The notes below the pieces were generated by a model. That model ran no database searches. It saw nothing but the letters and a program-made list of their open reading frames with translations, and had not been told where the DNA came from. Of a stretch of DNA of 44,344 nucleotides, positions 6,368 to 14,699 are shown piece after piece. This DNA comes from Pseudoselenomonas ruminantium (GTDB lineage Bacteria; Bacillota; Negativicutes; Selenomonadales; Selenomonadaceae): the NCBI GenBank assembly GCA_902780915.1, contig CACZHK010000038.1:1-44344 (forward strand), in the 5' to 3' direction. The position numbers were made by a program, and so were the translations under genes. Every line of letters starts with the position of its first letter. The stretch's first letter is position 1.

Positions 6368-6406
6368 TTTAACATACAGCAGGTTTCTGCTGGAATGAGA
6401 GCAAAG
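6368..6406 (+). repeat. Second copy of the 3155-3193 promoter segment
   Basis: 39 bp matching 3155-3193 with four substitutions. The -35 TTGACA has become TTAACA and the -10 TAGAAT has become TGGAAT, so it is probably an inactive relic. No gene follows it before the terminator at 6444. Confidence 0.6.
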
Positions 6407-6443
6407 TGATATGCAAAGGCAGCCCCACATCTTCCGAGTTATG

Positions 6444-6493
6444 CATACAACAAGAGCAGCCCCTCTTGCTCATGGGGCTACTCTTGTTGTATG
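6444..6493 (+). terminator. Strong intrinsic terminator
   Basis: 20-bp stem with one mismatch (6444-6463 with 6474-6493), 10-nt loop, followed by TTTCAGTTTTTT. It separates the plus-strand ATPase gene from the converging export operon. Confidence 0.75.
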
Positions 6494-6511
6494 TTTCAGT
6501 TTTTTATTCCA

Positions 6512-7078
6512 TTATGAATCTCTTCCCAGCACCTTCTTCAGGGTCCCCATGGCCCGGTGCAGTATGACCCCCACATTGGAGGGTGTCATGTCCAGGGTCT
6601 GGGCTATCTCCTTGTTGCTCATCTCGCCCCAGAATTTCAGCTCGATGATGCGCTGCTCTCTCTCTGAGAGCTTCCCCAAGGCCAGCAGCAGCTCGCTCTT
6701 GCCTTCCTTCTGCAGCAGCTGTCCTTCCGGGCGTTCCTTCTCATCTACGGCAGGGGAGAAGACATCGTCCCACTCCACGTTCTGCCTGTGGCTCTGCCAG
6801 CGGTAGTAGTCCGTCAGCGTCCTCATGGCGATGCGGGAAAGCCAGGTGCCGAAGGAGGCCCTTTCCTCGTCAAAGGTGCCCAGATTCTGGGTCATCTTGA
6901 GGAAGGTATCGCTAACGATATCGTCGGCGATGGCTGCATTTTTCACTCTGGCGTAGATCACATTGTAGATAATGGGGAAAAAATGGTTGTACAGCTCGTC
7001 AAAAGCCCCTTCGTCCTGCAGGGCTTCCCTGGCTAATGTGTTCCATCTATTGGGCGGTGTGATTCCGATAGGCTGCAT
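6512..7078 (-). CDS. ECF-like RNA polymerase sigma factor of the export operon
   Basis: 188 residues from the ATG at 7078, chosen because GGAAGGAGGTG lies 8 nt upstream; an upstream in-frame start at 7165 would overlap the ABC gene. It shows sigma region 2 (DDIVSDTFLKMTQNLGTFD...FGTWLSRIAMRTLTDYYR) and region 4 (LGKLSEREQRIIELKFWGEMSNKEIAQTLDMTPSNVGVILHRA). It is the last gene of the operon, 46 bp after the ABC protein gene. There is no anti-sigma gene beside it. It is the obvious candidate to recognise the shared TGTAATA-N14/15-CGTA promoters of the precursor peptides; this link is an inference. Confidence 0.85.
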   Translation of the reverse strand: MQPIGITPPNRWNTLAREALQDEGAFDELYNHFFPIIYNVIYARVKNAAIADDIVSDTFLKMTQNLGTFDEERASFGTWLSRIAMRTLTDYYRWQSHRQNVEWDDVFSPAVDEKERPEGQLLQKEGKSELLLALGKLSEREQRIIELKFWGEMSNKEIAQTLDMTPSNVGVILHRAMGTLKKVLGRDS

Positions 7079-7124
7079 CACCGCCTCACCTCCTTCCTTC
7101 TCTAGCTCTACCTCTTTTTCCTGC

Positions 7125-9845
7125 TCAGGCCACTTGCCTTTTAACCAGCTTGGCAAAAATCCCATCCTGTTTCACTAGCTCCTCAAAGGTTCCACTCTCT
7201 GCCACTGTGCCTTTGTCCATCACCAGTATGCGGTCGCATTTCCTGATGGTGGAGAGGCGGTGGGCTATGACTATCCTGGTCACGGCCAGCTTATCAACGC
7301 TCTCGGTCACTATGGCCTGGGTCTTGTTGTCCAGGGCGCTGGTGGCTTCGTCGAACACCAGGATGGCAGGCTTCGACGCCAGGGCCCTGGCTATCATGAT
7401 GCGCTGCCGCTGGCCGCCGGAGATATTGCTGCTGCCTTCGCTGATGACTGTCTGCATGCCCATGGGCATGGCCCTGATGTCATCGGCTATGCCTGCGGCC
7501 TCTGCCGCCGCCCAGGCATCATCCTGGGTGAGGGCTGTCTGGCCCACGATATTGGTGAAGATATCTCCTGTCATGAGCTGGCCGTTCTGCAGCACCACGC
7601 CCATCTGGGAGCGTACCGAGGGCAGGGACAGCTCCGACATATCCTGACCGTCGTAGTAGATGGCTCCCGACTTGGGCTTCTCGAAGCCCAGCAGCAGCCT
7701 CACCAGGGTGGACTTGCCGCAGCCGGAGCTGCCCACGATGGCCAGGTTTTCCCCTGCCTTCACCTTGAAGCTCACATCCTTCAGCACCTCCGGCTTGTGC
7801 TCCCCATAGGCAAAGGTGAGATGGCTCACCTCCAGGGCACCGGTCATCTGTCCGATCTCCACCTTGTCATTGGTGGTCTCGGGCAGTTCCTCCAGCAGGG
7901 GCTTCATGTTCTCGATATGGGGCTGGATGGTGAAGAATTCACCCACCAGGGGTATGATGGAGTTCAGTGTGCCGTTGAAGGAGGTATAGGCCGCCTCGAA
8001 GGCCAGGAACTGGGCATAGCCTATGCCCGCTGCCTGCTTGCCTGCCCCGGCGGCACCGGCCAGGGCAGTGTCCTGGAAGCCGTAAACGGCTATGTAGTAC
8101 AGGAGCATGGTCAGCACGAAGGGCTGGATAGAGCCGATGATGCTGTTGTAATTCCTCTGCCAGCGCAGGGCCAGGTTCCACTTCCAGGTCTCGCCGAAGA
8201 CCTTGCTCCACAGGTGGTAGGCCTGCTCCTCTGCTCCCCGCACCCGGAATTTGGCCAGGCCGGTGAAGAGCTGCTGCACCAGCCCTGCTTCCCTGTTGTT
8301 GGCAGCGATGAGGTTCCGCTGGAAGCCTATGACCCGGCGGTAGATGAAGGCCGTCACCAGGCACCAGACCAGCCAGACCGCGATGGCTGCCGCCGTGAGC
8401 TTGAGGCTGTACCAGCACATGAGCAGAAGGCTCCAGAAGGAGAAGGCGGTGTTGAAGATAGCCGAGACGAAATTGCCGCCTATGACTGACTTCACCGCTT
8501 CCATGCCCTGCATGCGATGGGCCAGCTCACCGGAGGTGAACTGGCGGAAGAACTTCTCCGGCAGGGTCAGCAGCCGCCCCCACAGGGCCGCTTCCACGCT
8601 CATGTCCAGCCGGGAGGAAATCCTCATGATGGCTACGCTGCGGATGGTGGAAAGGGCCGCCATGGTGAAGCTGGTGACCATCATGACCTGGGTGACGGTG
8701 ACCAGCCCCTTCCTGTCCAGGATGGGCAGGATGTCCCGGAAGATGGTCTCCGTGATGATAGGCGTCACCAGCGGGATGAAGCCTGCAAAGAAGCTCACCA
8801 GGATCAGGGTGCGGTAGTCGTTCTTCCAGCACTGGTGGAACATGAATTTCAGCAGATCCCTGACGCGGAGCCGCTTCCGGGGGAAGCCTGCATAGCACTG
8901 GAAGGCATCTATGTCCAGGCTCTCTACCAGGCTGTCCGTCAGGGGCACCCCCTCGGGATGCTTCATGCTCACCAGGCGGTAGCTGTGGGGAGTTTCCGGC
9001 AGGATTGCCACCGGCTCCGTCTTGTCCCTGTCCCGCTTCAGATAGCCGATGAGCACACCGGTGTCTTTCTTGTACCAGTCTCCCGTCAGCTTCACCAGCC
9101 GCAGCTGGATATTGCCCTTCTGGGCCAGGCGCCGCAGCAGTCCCACGGGATCCAGTTTCTTGATGATCTCCGGGGGCAGGAAAAGGCTGTCCTCAGACAT
9201 GTAGAGAGCCTTCTGGGCACAGCGCACCGCGAAAGCAGTTGCCTCAGTGTGGCTGTTTTCCCCACCTTCTGACAGCTCGAAAAAGGAATTGCCATCGTCC
9301 AGCAGCTCGCCGATGGAGGCATCCAGCAGGACTTTTTTCCGCGCCTCGAGATGCTCGAGGCGGCTGGCCAGTCTCTTGTCCCCGGCCTTGAATTCATTGC
9401 CTGCCAGCATGGCCATGATGCGCTGATTGTCCTTGAACTCCTCAACCAGCTCGGAAAGGCCGGTGCAGCCGGCGAGGGCAGTGCCGCTATCCCAGGACTT
9501 CATCACATCGTCCCCTTTGGACAGCATGTCCTGCATGCGGGGGACTTCCAGCATCCGCTTCAGCCAGTTGTCCATCAGGGGGCGCAGCTCCTCCGGCTCT
9601 GCCCCCTGGAAATATCTCTCCTCCAGTTCTGAGGGTTCTACACTATAGATCAGTATTTCTACGCTTTCAAATTCATCCCAGGCGGGAAAGACCGCCTCTC
9701 CCGGGGCCAGAGTCATGAGGTACTCCTGCCGGAAGTCTTCCCGGGCGCTGGTCACGGCGTAAACCTCTACCTTGCCCTTGGTCAGCAGCAGGAAGCTGTC
9801 TTCCTGCTTCAGAGTGAAGCGTTCTCCAGCTTCAAATGCCATCAT
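7125..9845 (-). CDS. NHLM-type bacteriocin ABC transporter, permease/ATP-binding protein
   Basis: About 906 residues; the start is set at the ATG at 9845, six bases after a GGGGGG RBS, although ATGs at 9851 and 9842 are also possible. The N-terminal 120 residues resemble a cyclic-nucleotide-binding-like sensor domain, followed by an NHLM-specific middle and a six-helix ABC exporter domain. The ATPase has Walker A GSSGCGKST, signature ISGGQRQR and Walker B LVFDEATSA. It lacks the C39 peptidase domain, unlike the partner encoded immediately upstream. In NHLM systems the two ABC proteins are thought to act together in export of leader-bearing peptides. Its start overlaps the upstream gene, indicating translational coupling. 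Confidence 0.9.
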   Translation of the reverse strand: MMAFEAGERFTLKQEDSFLLLTKGKVEVYAVTSAREDFRQEYLMTLAPGEAVFPAWDEFESVEILIYSVEPSELEERYFQGAEPEELRPLMDNWLKRMLEVPRMQDMLSKGDDVMKSWDSGTALAGCTGLSELVEEFKDNQRIMAMLAGNEFKAGDKRLASRLEHLEARKKVLLDASIGELLDDGNSFFELSEGGENSHTEATAFAVRCAQKALYMSEDSLFLPPEIIKKLDPVGLLRRLAQKGNIQLRLVKLTGDWYKKDTGVLIGYLKRDRDKTEPVAILPETPHSYRLVSMKHPEGVPLTDSLVESLDIDAFQCYAGFPRKRLRVRDLLKFMFHQCWKNDYRTLILVSFFAGFIPLVTPIITETIFRDILPILDRKGLVTVTQVMMVTSFTMAALSTIRSVAIMRISSRLDMSVEAALWGRLLTLPEKFFRQFTSGELAHRMQGMEAVKSVIGGNFVSAIFNTAFSFWSLLLMCWYSLKLTAAAIAVWLVWCLVTAFIYRRVIGFQRNLIAANNREAGLVQQLFTGLAKFRVRGAEEQAYHLWSKVFGETWKWNLALRWQRNYNSIIGSIQPFVLTMLLYYIAVYGFQDTALAGAAGAGKQAAGIGYAQFLAFEAAYTSFNGTLNSIIPLVGEFFTIQPHIENMKPLLEELPETTNDKVEIGQMTGALEVSHLTFAYGEHKPEVLKDVSFKVKAGENLAIVGSSGCGKSTLVRLLLGFEKPKSGAIYYDGQDMSELSLPSVRSQMGVVLQNGQLMTGDIFTNIVGQTALTQDDAWAAAEAAGIADDIRAMPMGMQTVISEGSSNISGGQRQRIMIARALASKPAILVFDEATSALDNKTQAIVTESVDKLAVTRIVIAHRLSTIRKCDRILVMDKGTVAESGTFEELVKQDGIFAKLVKRQVA

Positions 9846-12045
9846 GCTCATCCCCCCTTTCTTCTATCAGTCGCCTGTACGGCCCATCATGCTTCATCAT
9901 ATCTACGTGCCTGCCACGCTCCGTCACCTGGCCTTTTTCCAGTACGATGATCTCATCGCAATCCCGGATGGTGGACAGGCGGTGAGCCACGATCACGCAG
10001 CTGCAGCCCCGGTGGCGGATATTCTCCAGCACCACCTGCTCAGTCACCGGGTCCAGGGCGGAGGTGGCCTCATCCAGTATCAGGATGGAGGGGTTGATGG
10101 CCAGTGCTCTGGCTATCTCCATGCGCTGGCGCTGGCCGCCGGAAAAATTCAAGCCGCCCTCGTCCACTTTGGCCTCATAGCTGCCGTCCAGCTTCATGAT
10201 GTCGTCATGTATGCAGGCATCCTTGGCCGCCCGCACCACATCTGCCTGGGGCAGGGATTCGTCGAAGAGGGCGATGTTCTCCCTCACTGTGCCAGTGATC
10301 TGGAATACCTCCTGATCCACCGCTGCCAGGGAGCTCACCATCACGGCCCTGGGAATCTTCCGCCGGGGGGTGCCGTCAAAGAGCACCTGCCCGGACCATT
10401 CCTCATAGAGGCCGGTCAGCACTTTGGCCAGGGTGGACTTGCCGCTGCCGGAGGAGCCCACGATGGCCACCCAGCGCCCCGGCTCCAGATGGAGGTTGAA
10501 ATTCTTCAGCAGGGGCGGCTCCAGCGGGCTGTAGCCAAAGTCCAGATCCACCAGATCCAAGGCCCCTGACAGGCGGGTTTTCTTGAAATCCTTGCCTGCT
10601 TCTTCAGCAGGATAGTTCAAGCTGTCCACCTCATAGTTCCTCACGTCGCTGAGACGCTGCATCTGCATCTCCGTGCCCTGCAGGGTGGTGAAAAGCCCCA
10701 GCAGGTTCCCCACGGGCGCCTGGAAGCTGCCCATGAGGTGCTGGAAGGCCACGAACATACCTGCGGTCATGGCCCCGTCCATGATGGAGAAGCCGCCGAA
10801 GGTCATGATGAGGGCGCCGTTCAGCCCCGAGAGCAGGTTGGGCAGGAGCGTCACTGACATCATCCACAGCTGGGATTCCTGGGTAGCTGCCAGCACCTTG
10901 GCGCGGTAGCCGGCCCACTTCATGAAGAAGTCGGACTCCGTGCCGTTGGCCTTGATGCTGTCGATCATGGTAAGGCCGTTGATGGCTGTGCCGTATTCCT
11001 TGCCTGCATCCTGCTGGATGCGCATGGCCAGGTCTGTGAGCTTCCGCCTGGTCAGCATCAGCACCAGCACATTCACCGCCATGAAGAAAATGCCGATGAA
11101 GGTCAGCATCACATTGTATTGCAGCAGCAAAAACAGGAAGAACACCGCCACGAAGGCATCCAGCACGGCGGTGGCAGCGCTGCCGGACAGCACTCCCGCC
11201 ACGCTCTCATTCATGTCAATGCGCCCCGCCACCTCAGCGGCATAGCGCTGGTGGAAGAACTGCATGGGCAGCCGCAGCAGGTGCCAGAAGAAGGAAGATG
11301 AGTCCGCCAGGGTCAGCTTCTTCTGCCAGCGGGTCAGGAGGCAGGCCCGCAGCCAGGTCATGGCGCCGGACACCAGGAAGGAGATGGTCATGGCCAGGCA
11401 GAGATTGGTCATCCAGTCCCGATGCTTGCCGGTGAGTATCTCATCCAGGAAAATCTGGCTCATGACCGGGGAGGCCAGGCCAGGGATGATCATGCAGAGC
11501 CCCAGCAGGAGCAGGAAGAACATCCCCTGCCTGTCATGCCACAGCTTCTTCGCTATATCATCCACCACGCGGTACCTGTGGCCCTCGGGCTTGAAGCCGG
11601 GGCCGGGCGCCACGGTGAGGGCTATGCCCGTGTAGGAAGTCATGAACTCCTTCCAGGGGACAGTCCTGCGCCCCATGGCGGGGTCGTTCAAATAAGCCGT
11701 GTCGCCAATGATGCCTTCCAGCACCACGAAGTGATTGAATTCCCAATGAATGATCAGCGGGAACTCCCCCTCTTCCCGAATGTTTTCCGCCTCCCAGTGG
11801 TAGCCATGCACTTCGCAGTTCCTGTTCTTGGCGGCCCGCATGATATTGCTGGCCTTGGAACCGTCGCGGTTCACGCCGCATTCTGCCCGCAGCTTCTCCA
11901 GGGGGATCCACAGGTCATACAGGGCCAGGATCATGGCCAGGGAGGCCGCGCCGCATTCGGTGGCCTCCATCTGCAGCACCGTAGGGACTTTCACCCGCTT
12001 GCCGGTGCCGTGAATCATATTTTTGATAGCATCTAAAAAACTCAT
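9832..12045 (-). CDS. NHLM-type ABC exporter with C39 peptidase domain
   Basis: 737 residues from the ATG at 12045 (AGGTGA five bases upstream). The N-terminal C39 domain has the catalytic Cys31 in ATECGAASL, His in FNHFVVLEG and Asp in YLNDPAMG, so the triad is complete. Six transmembrane helices follow, then an ABC ATPase with GSSGSGKST, FSGGQRQR and LILDEATSA. It is expected to cut precursor leaders after Gly-Gly and export the core across the inner membrane. It starts 5 bp after the HlyD-like gene. The substrates are most likely the P0-P7 family and the peptide at 44.17 kb. Confidence 0.92.
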   Translation of the reverse strand: MSFLDAIKNMIHGTGKRVKVPTVLQMEATECGAASLAMILALYDLWIPLEKLRAECGVNRDGSKASNIMRAAKNRNCEVHGYHWEAENIREEGEFPLIIHWEFNHFVVLEGIIGDTAYLNDPAMGRRTVPWKEFMTSYTGIALTVAPGPGFKPEGHRYRVVDDIAKKLWHDRQGMFFLLLLGLCMIIPGLASPVMSQIFLDEILTGKHRDWMTNLCLAMTISFLVSGAMTWLRACLLTRWQKKLTLADSSSFFWHLLRLPMQFFHQRYAAEVAGRIDMNESVAGVLSGSAATAVLDAFVAVFFLFLLLQYNVMLTFIGIFFMAVNVLVLMLTRRKLTDLAMRIQQDAGKEYGTAINGLTMIDSIKANGTESDFFMKWAGYRAKVLAATQESQLWMMSVTLLPNLLSGLNGALIMTFGGFSIMDGAMTAGMFVAFQHLMGSFQAPVGNLLGLFTTLQGTEMQMQRLSDVRNYEVDSLNYPAEEAGKDFKKTRLSGALDLVDLDFGYSPLEPPLLKNFNLHLEPGRWVAIVGSSGSGKSTLAKVLTGLYEEWSGQVLFDGTPRRKIPRAVMVSSLAAVDQEVFQITGTVRENIALFDESLPQADVVRAAKDACIHDDIMKLDGSYEAKVDEGGLNFSGGQRQRMEIARALAINPSILILDEATSALDPVTEQVVLENIRHRGCSCVIVAHRLSTIRDCDEIIVLEKGQVTERGRHVDMMKHDGPYRRLIEERGDEHDGI

Positions 12046-12050
12046 AGGCA

Positions 12051-13007
12051 TCACCTGTTCCTGAGCCACTGGCTGAGGCGGTGGAAGACCTTCTCAATGG
12101 GTGGGCGCCTCTCCACGATGACGGAGCCCTTCACAAAGCTGCCTGCAGTGACAGGCCTGTGCTCGCCCACGAAGGAAGTCCAGAGATAGGCTGACTCAGA
12201 GCTGTCGTCCTTCACCAGGTCGAAAGCTACCTCCATCACTGCGCCCTCCTGCTGGAAGATAAATTGGGCCATCTGGGCATTGCCCAGCTCCTCCTCCATC
12301 CCCCGCAGGCTCACGGGATAATCCGAGACCTTCCTGACCAGGCCGATGAGGCTGCCGGATTCCTGCACATCCACCCCTGCGGGCACCAGCTGCACAGTCT
12401 GGCCCGGCTGGATGCGCTTCCCCTTCTCCACGGGGACATAGAGCACGCCCTTGAGGTCGTCGCGCTTCTGGGTGCGCCTGAGGGTGGCAATGGGCGTGCC
12501 GCCGGGGACGTAGCTGCCCTCCTGCACCAGCAGCTGATCCACCACGCCGTCATGCTCGGCTATCACGTCCTGGGAGATCTCCTGCTGATACATCTTGTAT
12601 TTATACTGATAGGCTCTCTGGGCCGTATCCCTCATGTTCTCACCCAGCTGGGTGCCGTACTGGGCCATATTCACATCAGCCGCCTGCCCTGCCTGGCGCA
12701 GGTAGGCAATGCGGGTGCCCTTCTTCACGGCCTGGCCCTCGCGCACGTAATAATGGGCGATACGGCCGCCGGTATCATGGGTCACATTCACCACGCCGCC
12801 TGAATCCATCAGCATGCCCATGCCATCGGCGCTCACGGTGAAAGAGCCGAAAATGGACCACAGCAGCACAGAAAACAGCAGCAGGGTGATGGCAATAAGC
12901 CCCATCCAGCCCATGGGCGTAGTGATAGGCAGCAGCATATCCAATCTCTCCGGGGAACGGAGTTTGTCAAGGGCTGCCTTGCTGAAGATATTGCTCTTGT
13001 CCTCCAT
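12051..13007 (-). CDS. NHLM bacteriocin system HlyD-like secretion protein
   Basis: 318 residues, one N-terminal transmembrane helix (about residues 33-54, MGWMGLIAITLLLFSVLLW), then a biotinyl-lipoyl-like half-motif (GGRIAHYYVREGQAVKKGT...) and a second one (GVVDQLLVQEGSYVPGGTPIA) flanking a short helical region. This is the membrane fusion protein expected to bridge the ABC exporter to an outer-membrane channel. Its ATG directly follows the stop of the upstream gene. No TolC-like gene occurs in the window, so the outer-membrane part must lie elsewhere. Confidence 0.88.
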   Translation of the reverse strand: MEDKSNIFSKAALDKLRSPERLDMLLPITTPMGWMGLIAITLLLFSVLLWSIFGSFTVSADGMGMLMDSGGVVNVTHDTGGRIAHYYVREGQAVKKGTRIAYLRQAGQAADVNMAQYGTQLGENMRDTAQRAYQYKYKMYQQEISQDVIAEHDGVVDQLLVQEGSYVPGGTPIATLRRTQKRDDLKGVLYVPVEKGKRIQPGQTVQLVPAGVDVQESGSLIGLVRKVSDYPVSLRGMEEELGNAQMAQFIFQQEGAVMEVAFDLVKDDSSESAYLWTSFVGEHRPVTAGSFVKGSVIVERRPPIEKVFHRLSQWLRNR

Positions 13008-14174
13008 TTACTCATCCCCCTCCAGAGTCACATCCACAGGCGTGCCTTCCTTGATACCCTCCACCTCGGAGGTGATGATGGTCTCACCTTCGGAAAGTCC
13101 TGAGACGATCTCTATATACTTGCCATCAGAAGACCCCATCTTCACCTGCCGGTACTCAAGGGTTCCCTCAGGCGTCAAGACTGCCACTTCATCACGGGAA
13201 TAATCCGTGACCGCCTCTACAGGCACGCACAGGCAACGGCGCTGGCTGCGGGGCTTCAGCCTGGCGCCGGTGTAGACCCCCGGCTCCAGGATGCCCGCGC
13301 TATTGTTCACTTCCCAGACCACCTGCCTGATGCTGGCAGGCTCATCCAGCGGGGGGGTGACTTTCACCAGGCGGGCCTCGAAGATCTCATCCCTGCCCTG
13401 GTTTCCCGCTGCGTACTCAGCGCCATAGGACTTCTGGGCAGCATTCCCTCCTAGGAAGTAGAGGTCTGCCAGCCGCCCGGGCACCATCATATTGGCCACC
13501 CGGCCCTCTACAGGCACGGTGAAATACATGGTGGAAAAATTGCCCACCAGAGCCACCACAGACCCGGCTTTCACATAGGAACCGGCCTGCTGATAGACCA
13601 TGAGCACCTCCCCGTCAATGGGGGAAGTGACTGTGAGGCGGCTCTGACGGACTGCCAGCTGCTCCCGCTGGGCGCGGATGTTTTCCAGGCGAGCCTTGGC
13701 GGCCTTGAAATTGGCAGCAGCCTCATCGTATTTTTCCATGGAGACAGCTTCTACCTCTCTCAGCTGCTCATAGCGATGGAAGCTGTTCTCTGCCTTGATG
13801 AGGGCTGCCTCCGCCTGCAGGATGTCGCTGTCAGCCTGGCGTATCTTCAGCGGGATGTCCTCATCTACGAGAGTAAACAGCGGGTCGCCGGTCTTCACAT
13901 GGCTGTTCTTCTCCACCAGCACGTTGGTGATGCGCCCGCTTTCCAGGGACACCACATCCGTCATTTCCACCGGGTAGAGATTCACCAGATCCATTTTCGT
14001 GATAGGAGAGATCTCCCGCACCTGGGCACGTTCGCCCACCAGTGGGATCCTCAGATTCTCCATCCTCTCTGTGATCTGGTTTTCCCCCCGTTCATTGAGA
14101 TACACGCCATAGCCCAATAGGCTGGCGATCAAGATTGTGATCAGGGCAATGCCCAAGATAAAATATTTTTTCAT
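13008..14174 (-). CDS. Efflux RND-type periplasmic adaptor (HlyD/AcrA family)
   Basis: 388 residues from the ATG at 14174 (GAGGTG five bases upstream). An N-terminal signal anchor (KKYFILGIALITILIASLL) is followed by a lipoyl half-motif (SGRITNVLVEKNSHVKTGD), a coiled-coil hairpin rich in Ala/Glu (about residues 105-170), the second half-motif and beta-barrel/membrane-proximal domains. It is the first gene of the export operon. An RND-type adaptor next to an NHLM HlyD-like protein means two adaptors in one operon; no RND pump is present. The operon promoter is not obvious on the minus strand. Confidence 0.87.
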   Translation of the reverse strand: MKKYFILGIALITILIASLLGYGVYLNERGENQITERMENLRIPLVGERAQVREISPITKMDLVNLYPVEMTDVVSLESGRITNVLVEKNSHVKTGDPLFTLVDEDIPLKIRQADSDILQAEAALIKAENSFHRYEQLREVEAVSMEKYDEAAANFKAAKARLENIRAQREQLAVRQSRLTVTSPIDGEVLMVYQQAGSYVKAGSVVALVGNFSTMYFTVPVEGRVANMMVPGRLADLYFLGGNAAQKSYGAEYAAGNQGRDEIFEARLVKVTPPLDEPASIRQVVWEVNNSAGILEPGVYTGARLKPRSQRRCLCVPVEAVTDYSRDEVAVLTPEGTLEYRQVKMGSSDGKYIEIVSGLSEGETIITSEVEGIKEGTPVDVTLEGDE

Positions 14175-14232
14175 ACCCACACCTCGATTTTCCCTGGAAC
14201 CCCCTCGCGTCCCACAAAAAATAAAATTTTTT

Positions 14233-14260
14233 TGTAATACTCTCCTCCTACAGGCGTATA
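14233..14260 (+). promoter_or_regulatory. ECF-type promoter of the divergent peptide gene
   Basis: TGTAATAC, exactly 14 nt, CGTATA. Same layout as the array promoters but with C at the last -35 base and CGTAT instead of CGTAA. It lies 89 nt upstream of the ATG at 14349. Confidence 0.65.
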
Positions 14261-14266
14261 TTAGGA

Positions 14267-14285
14267 TGAAAGGACAATCCTTTCA
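14267..14285. promoter_or_regulatory. Palindrome in the divergent intergenic region
   Basis: Perfect 8-bp arms TGAAAGGA / TCCTTTCA around CAA, directly downstream of the ECF-type -10 half and upstream of the export operon. Possible operator or 5' RNA hairpin; no regulator is identified. Confidence 0.4.
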
Positions 14286-14348
14286 CAGTTGCAAAATTCA
14301 TTGCCCGAACTTATCATATATATAGCATATCAGTAAGGAGAGATTATC

Positions 14349-14552
14349 ATGAGCATACAGAGCGAATTCACCGGCATTGATTTTTCCAAATTCAGCCGGG
14401 TAAAGGACACCCTGCTCCACCGCCTCCACCAGGAACGCCGTGTCCGCGGCAACAGAGTGGAGCTGGGCATGGAAGATCTGGACTATGTAGCCGCAGCCGG
14501 CACCCGACTGCCGCCCCATGCAGACATAACCAAGCCCCCCGCAAAAGAATAG
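14349..14552 (+). CDS. Divergent leader-like small peptide next to the export operon
   Basis: 67 residues with a good AAGGAGA RBS. A central segment, ELGMEDLDYVAAAG, aligns with the array leaders (ELNAEDLEGVAGG) but has Ala-Ala-Ala where the others have Ala-Gly-Gly. It is preceded by about 33 extra basic, helical residues and followed by only a short Pro-rich tail (TRLPPHADITKPPAKE). It may be an atypical substrate, a leader mimic controlling the exporter, or a remnant precursor. It is transcribed divergently from the exporter operon behind its own ECF-type box and ends before the terminator at 14641. Confidence 0.6.
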   Translation: MSIQSEFTGIDFSKFSRVKDTLLHRLHQERRVRGNRVELGMEDLDYVAAAGTRLPPHADITKPPAKE

Positions 14553-14640
14553 CGATCCCCGCGCCCTGCCTAGTCTCTGCAACATTACTCATTCGTCAAT
14601 CATCACAAAAATCCTTCTATTTAAGCACAAAACGCGCAAG

Positions 14641-14678
14641 AAAAACTCCCGATACCTGCCGTGGTATCGGGAGTTTTT
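14641..14678. terminator. Bidirectional intrinsic terminator
   Basis: Perfect 16-bp arms AAAAACTCCCGATACC / GGTATCGGGAGTTTTT with a 6-nt loop, between the converging peptide gene (14552) and the M23 peptidase gene (14700). The flanking 60 bp resemble 2787-2856. Confidence 0.85.
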
Positions 14679-14699
14679 CTCGTCATAGGAGCTCTATGT

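Noticed and set aside
6444..6493. Small regulatory RNA or insertion-sequence end at the long hairpin
   Set aside because: A single 20-bp stem with a T tract between converging genes is explained as a terminator.
7260..8489. 409-codon plus-strand frame opposite the NHLM ABC gene, and similar frames opposite copA and DUF4127
   Set aside because: They are antisense to genes with complete family motifs and show only GC-driven openness.
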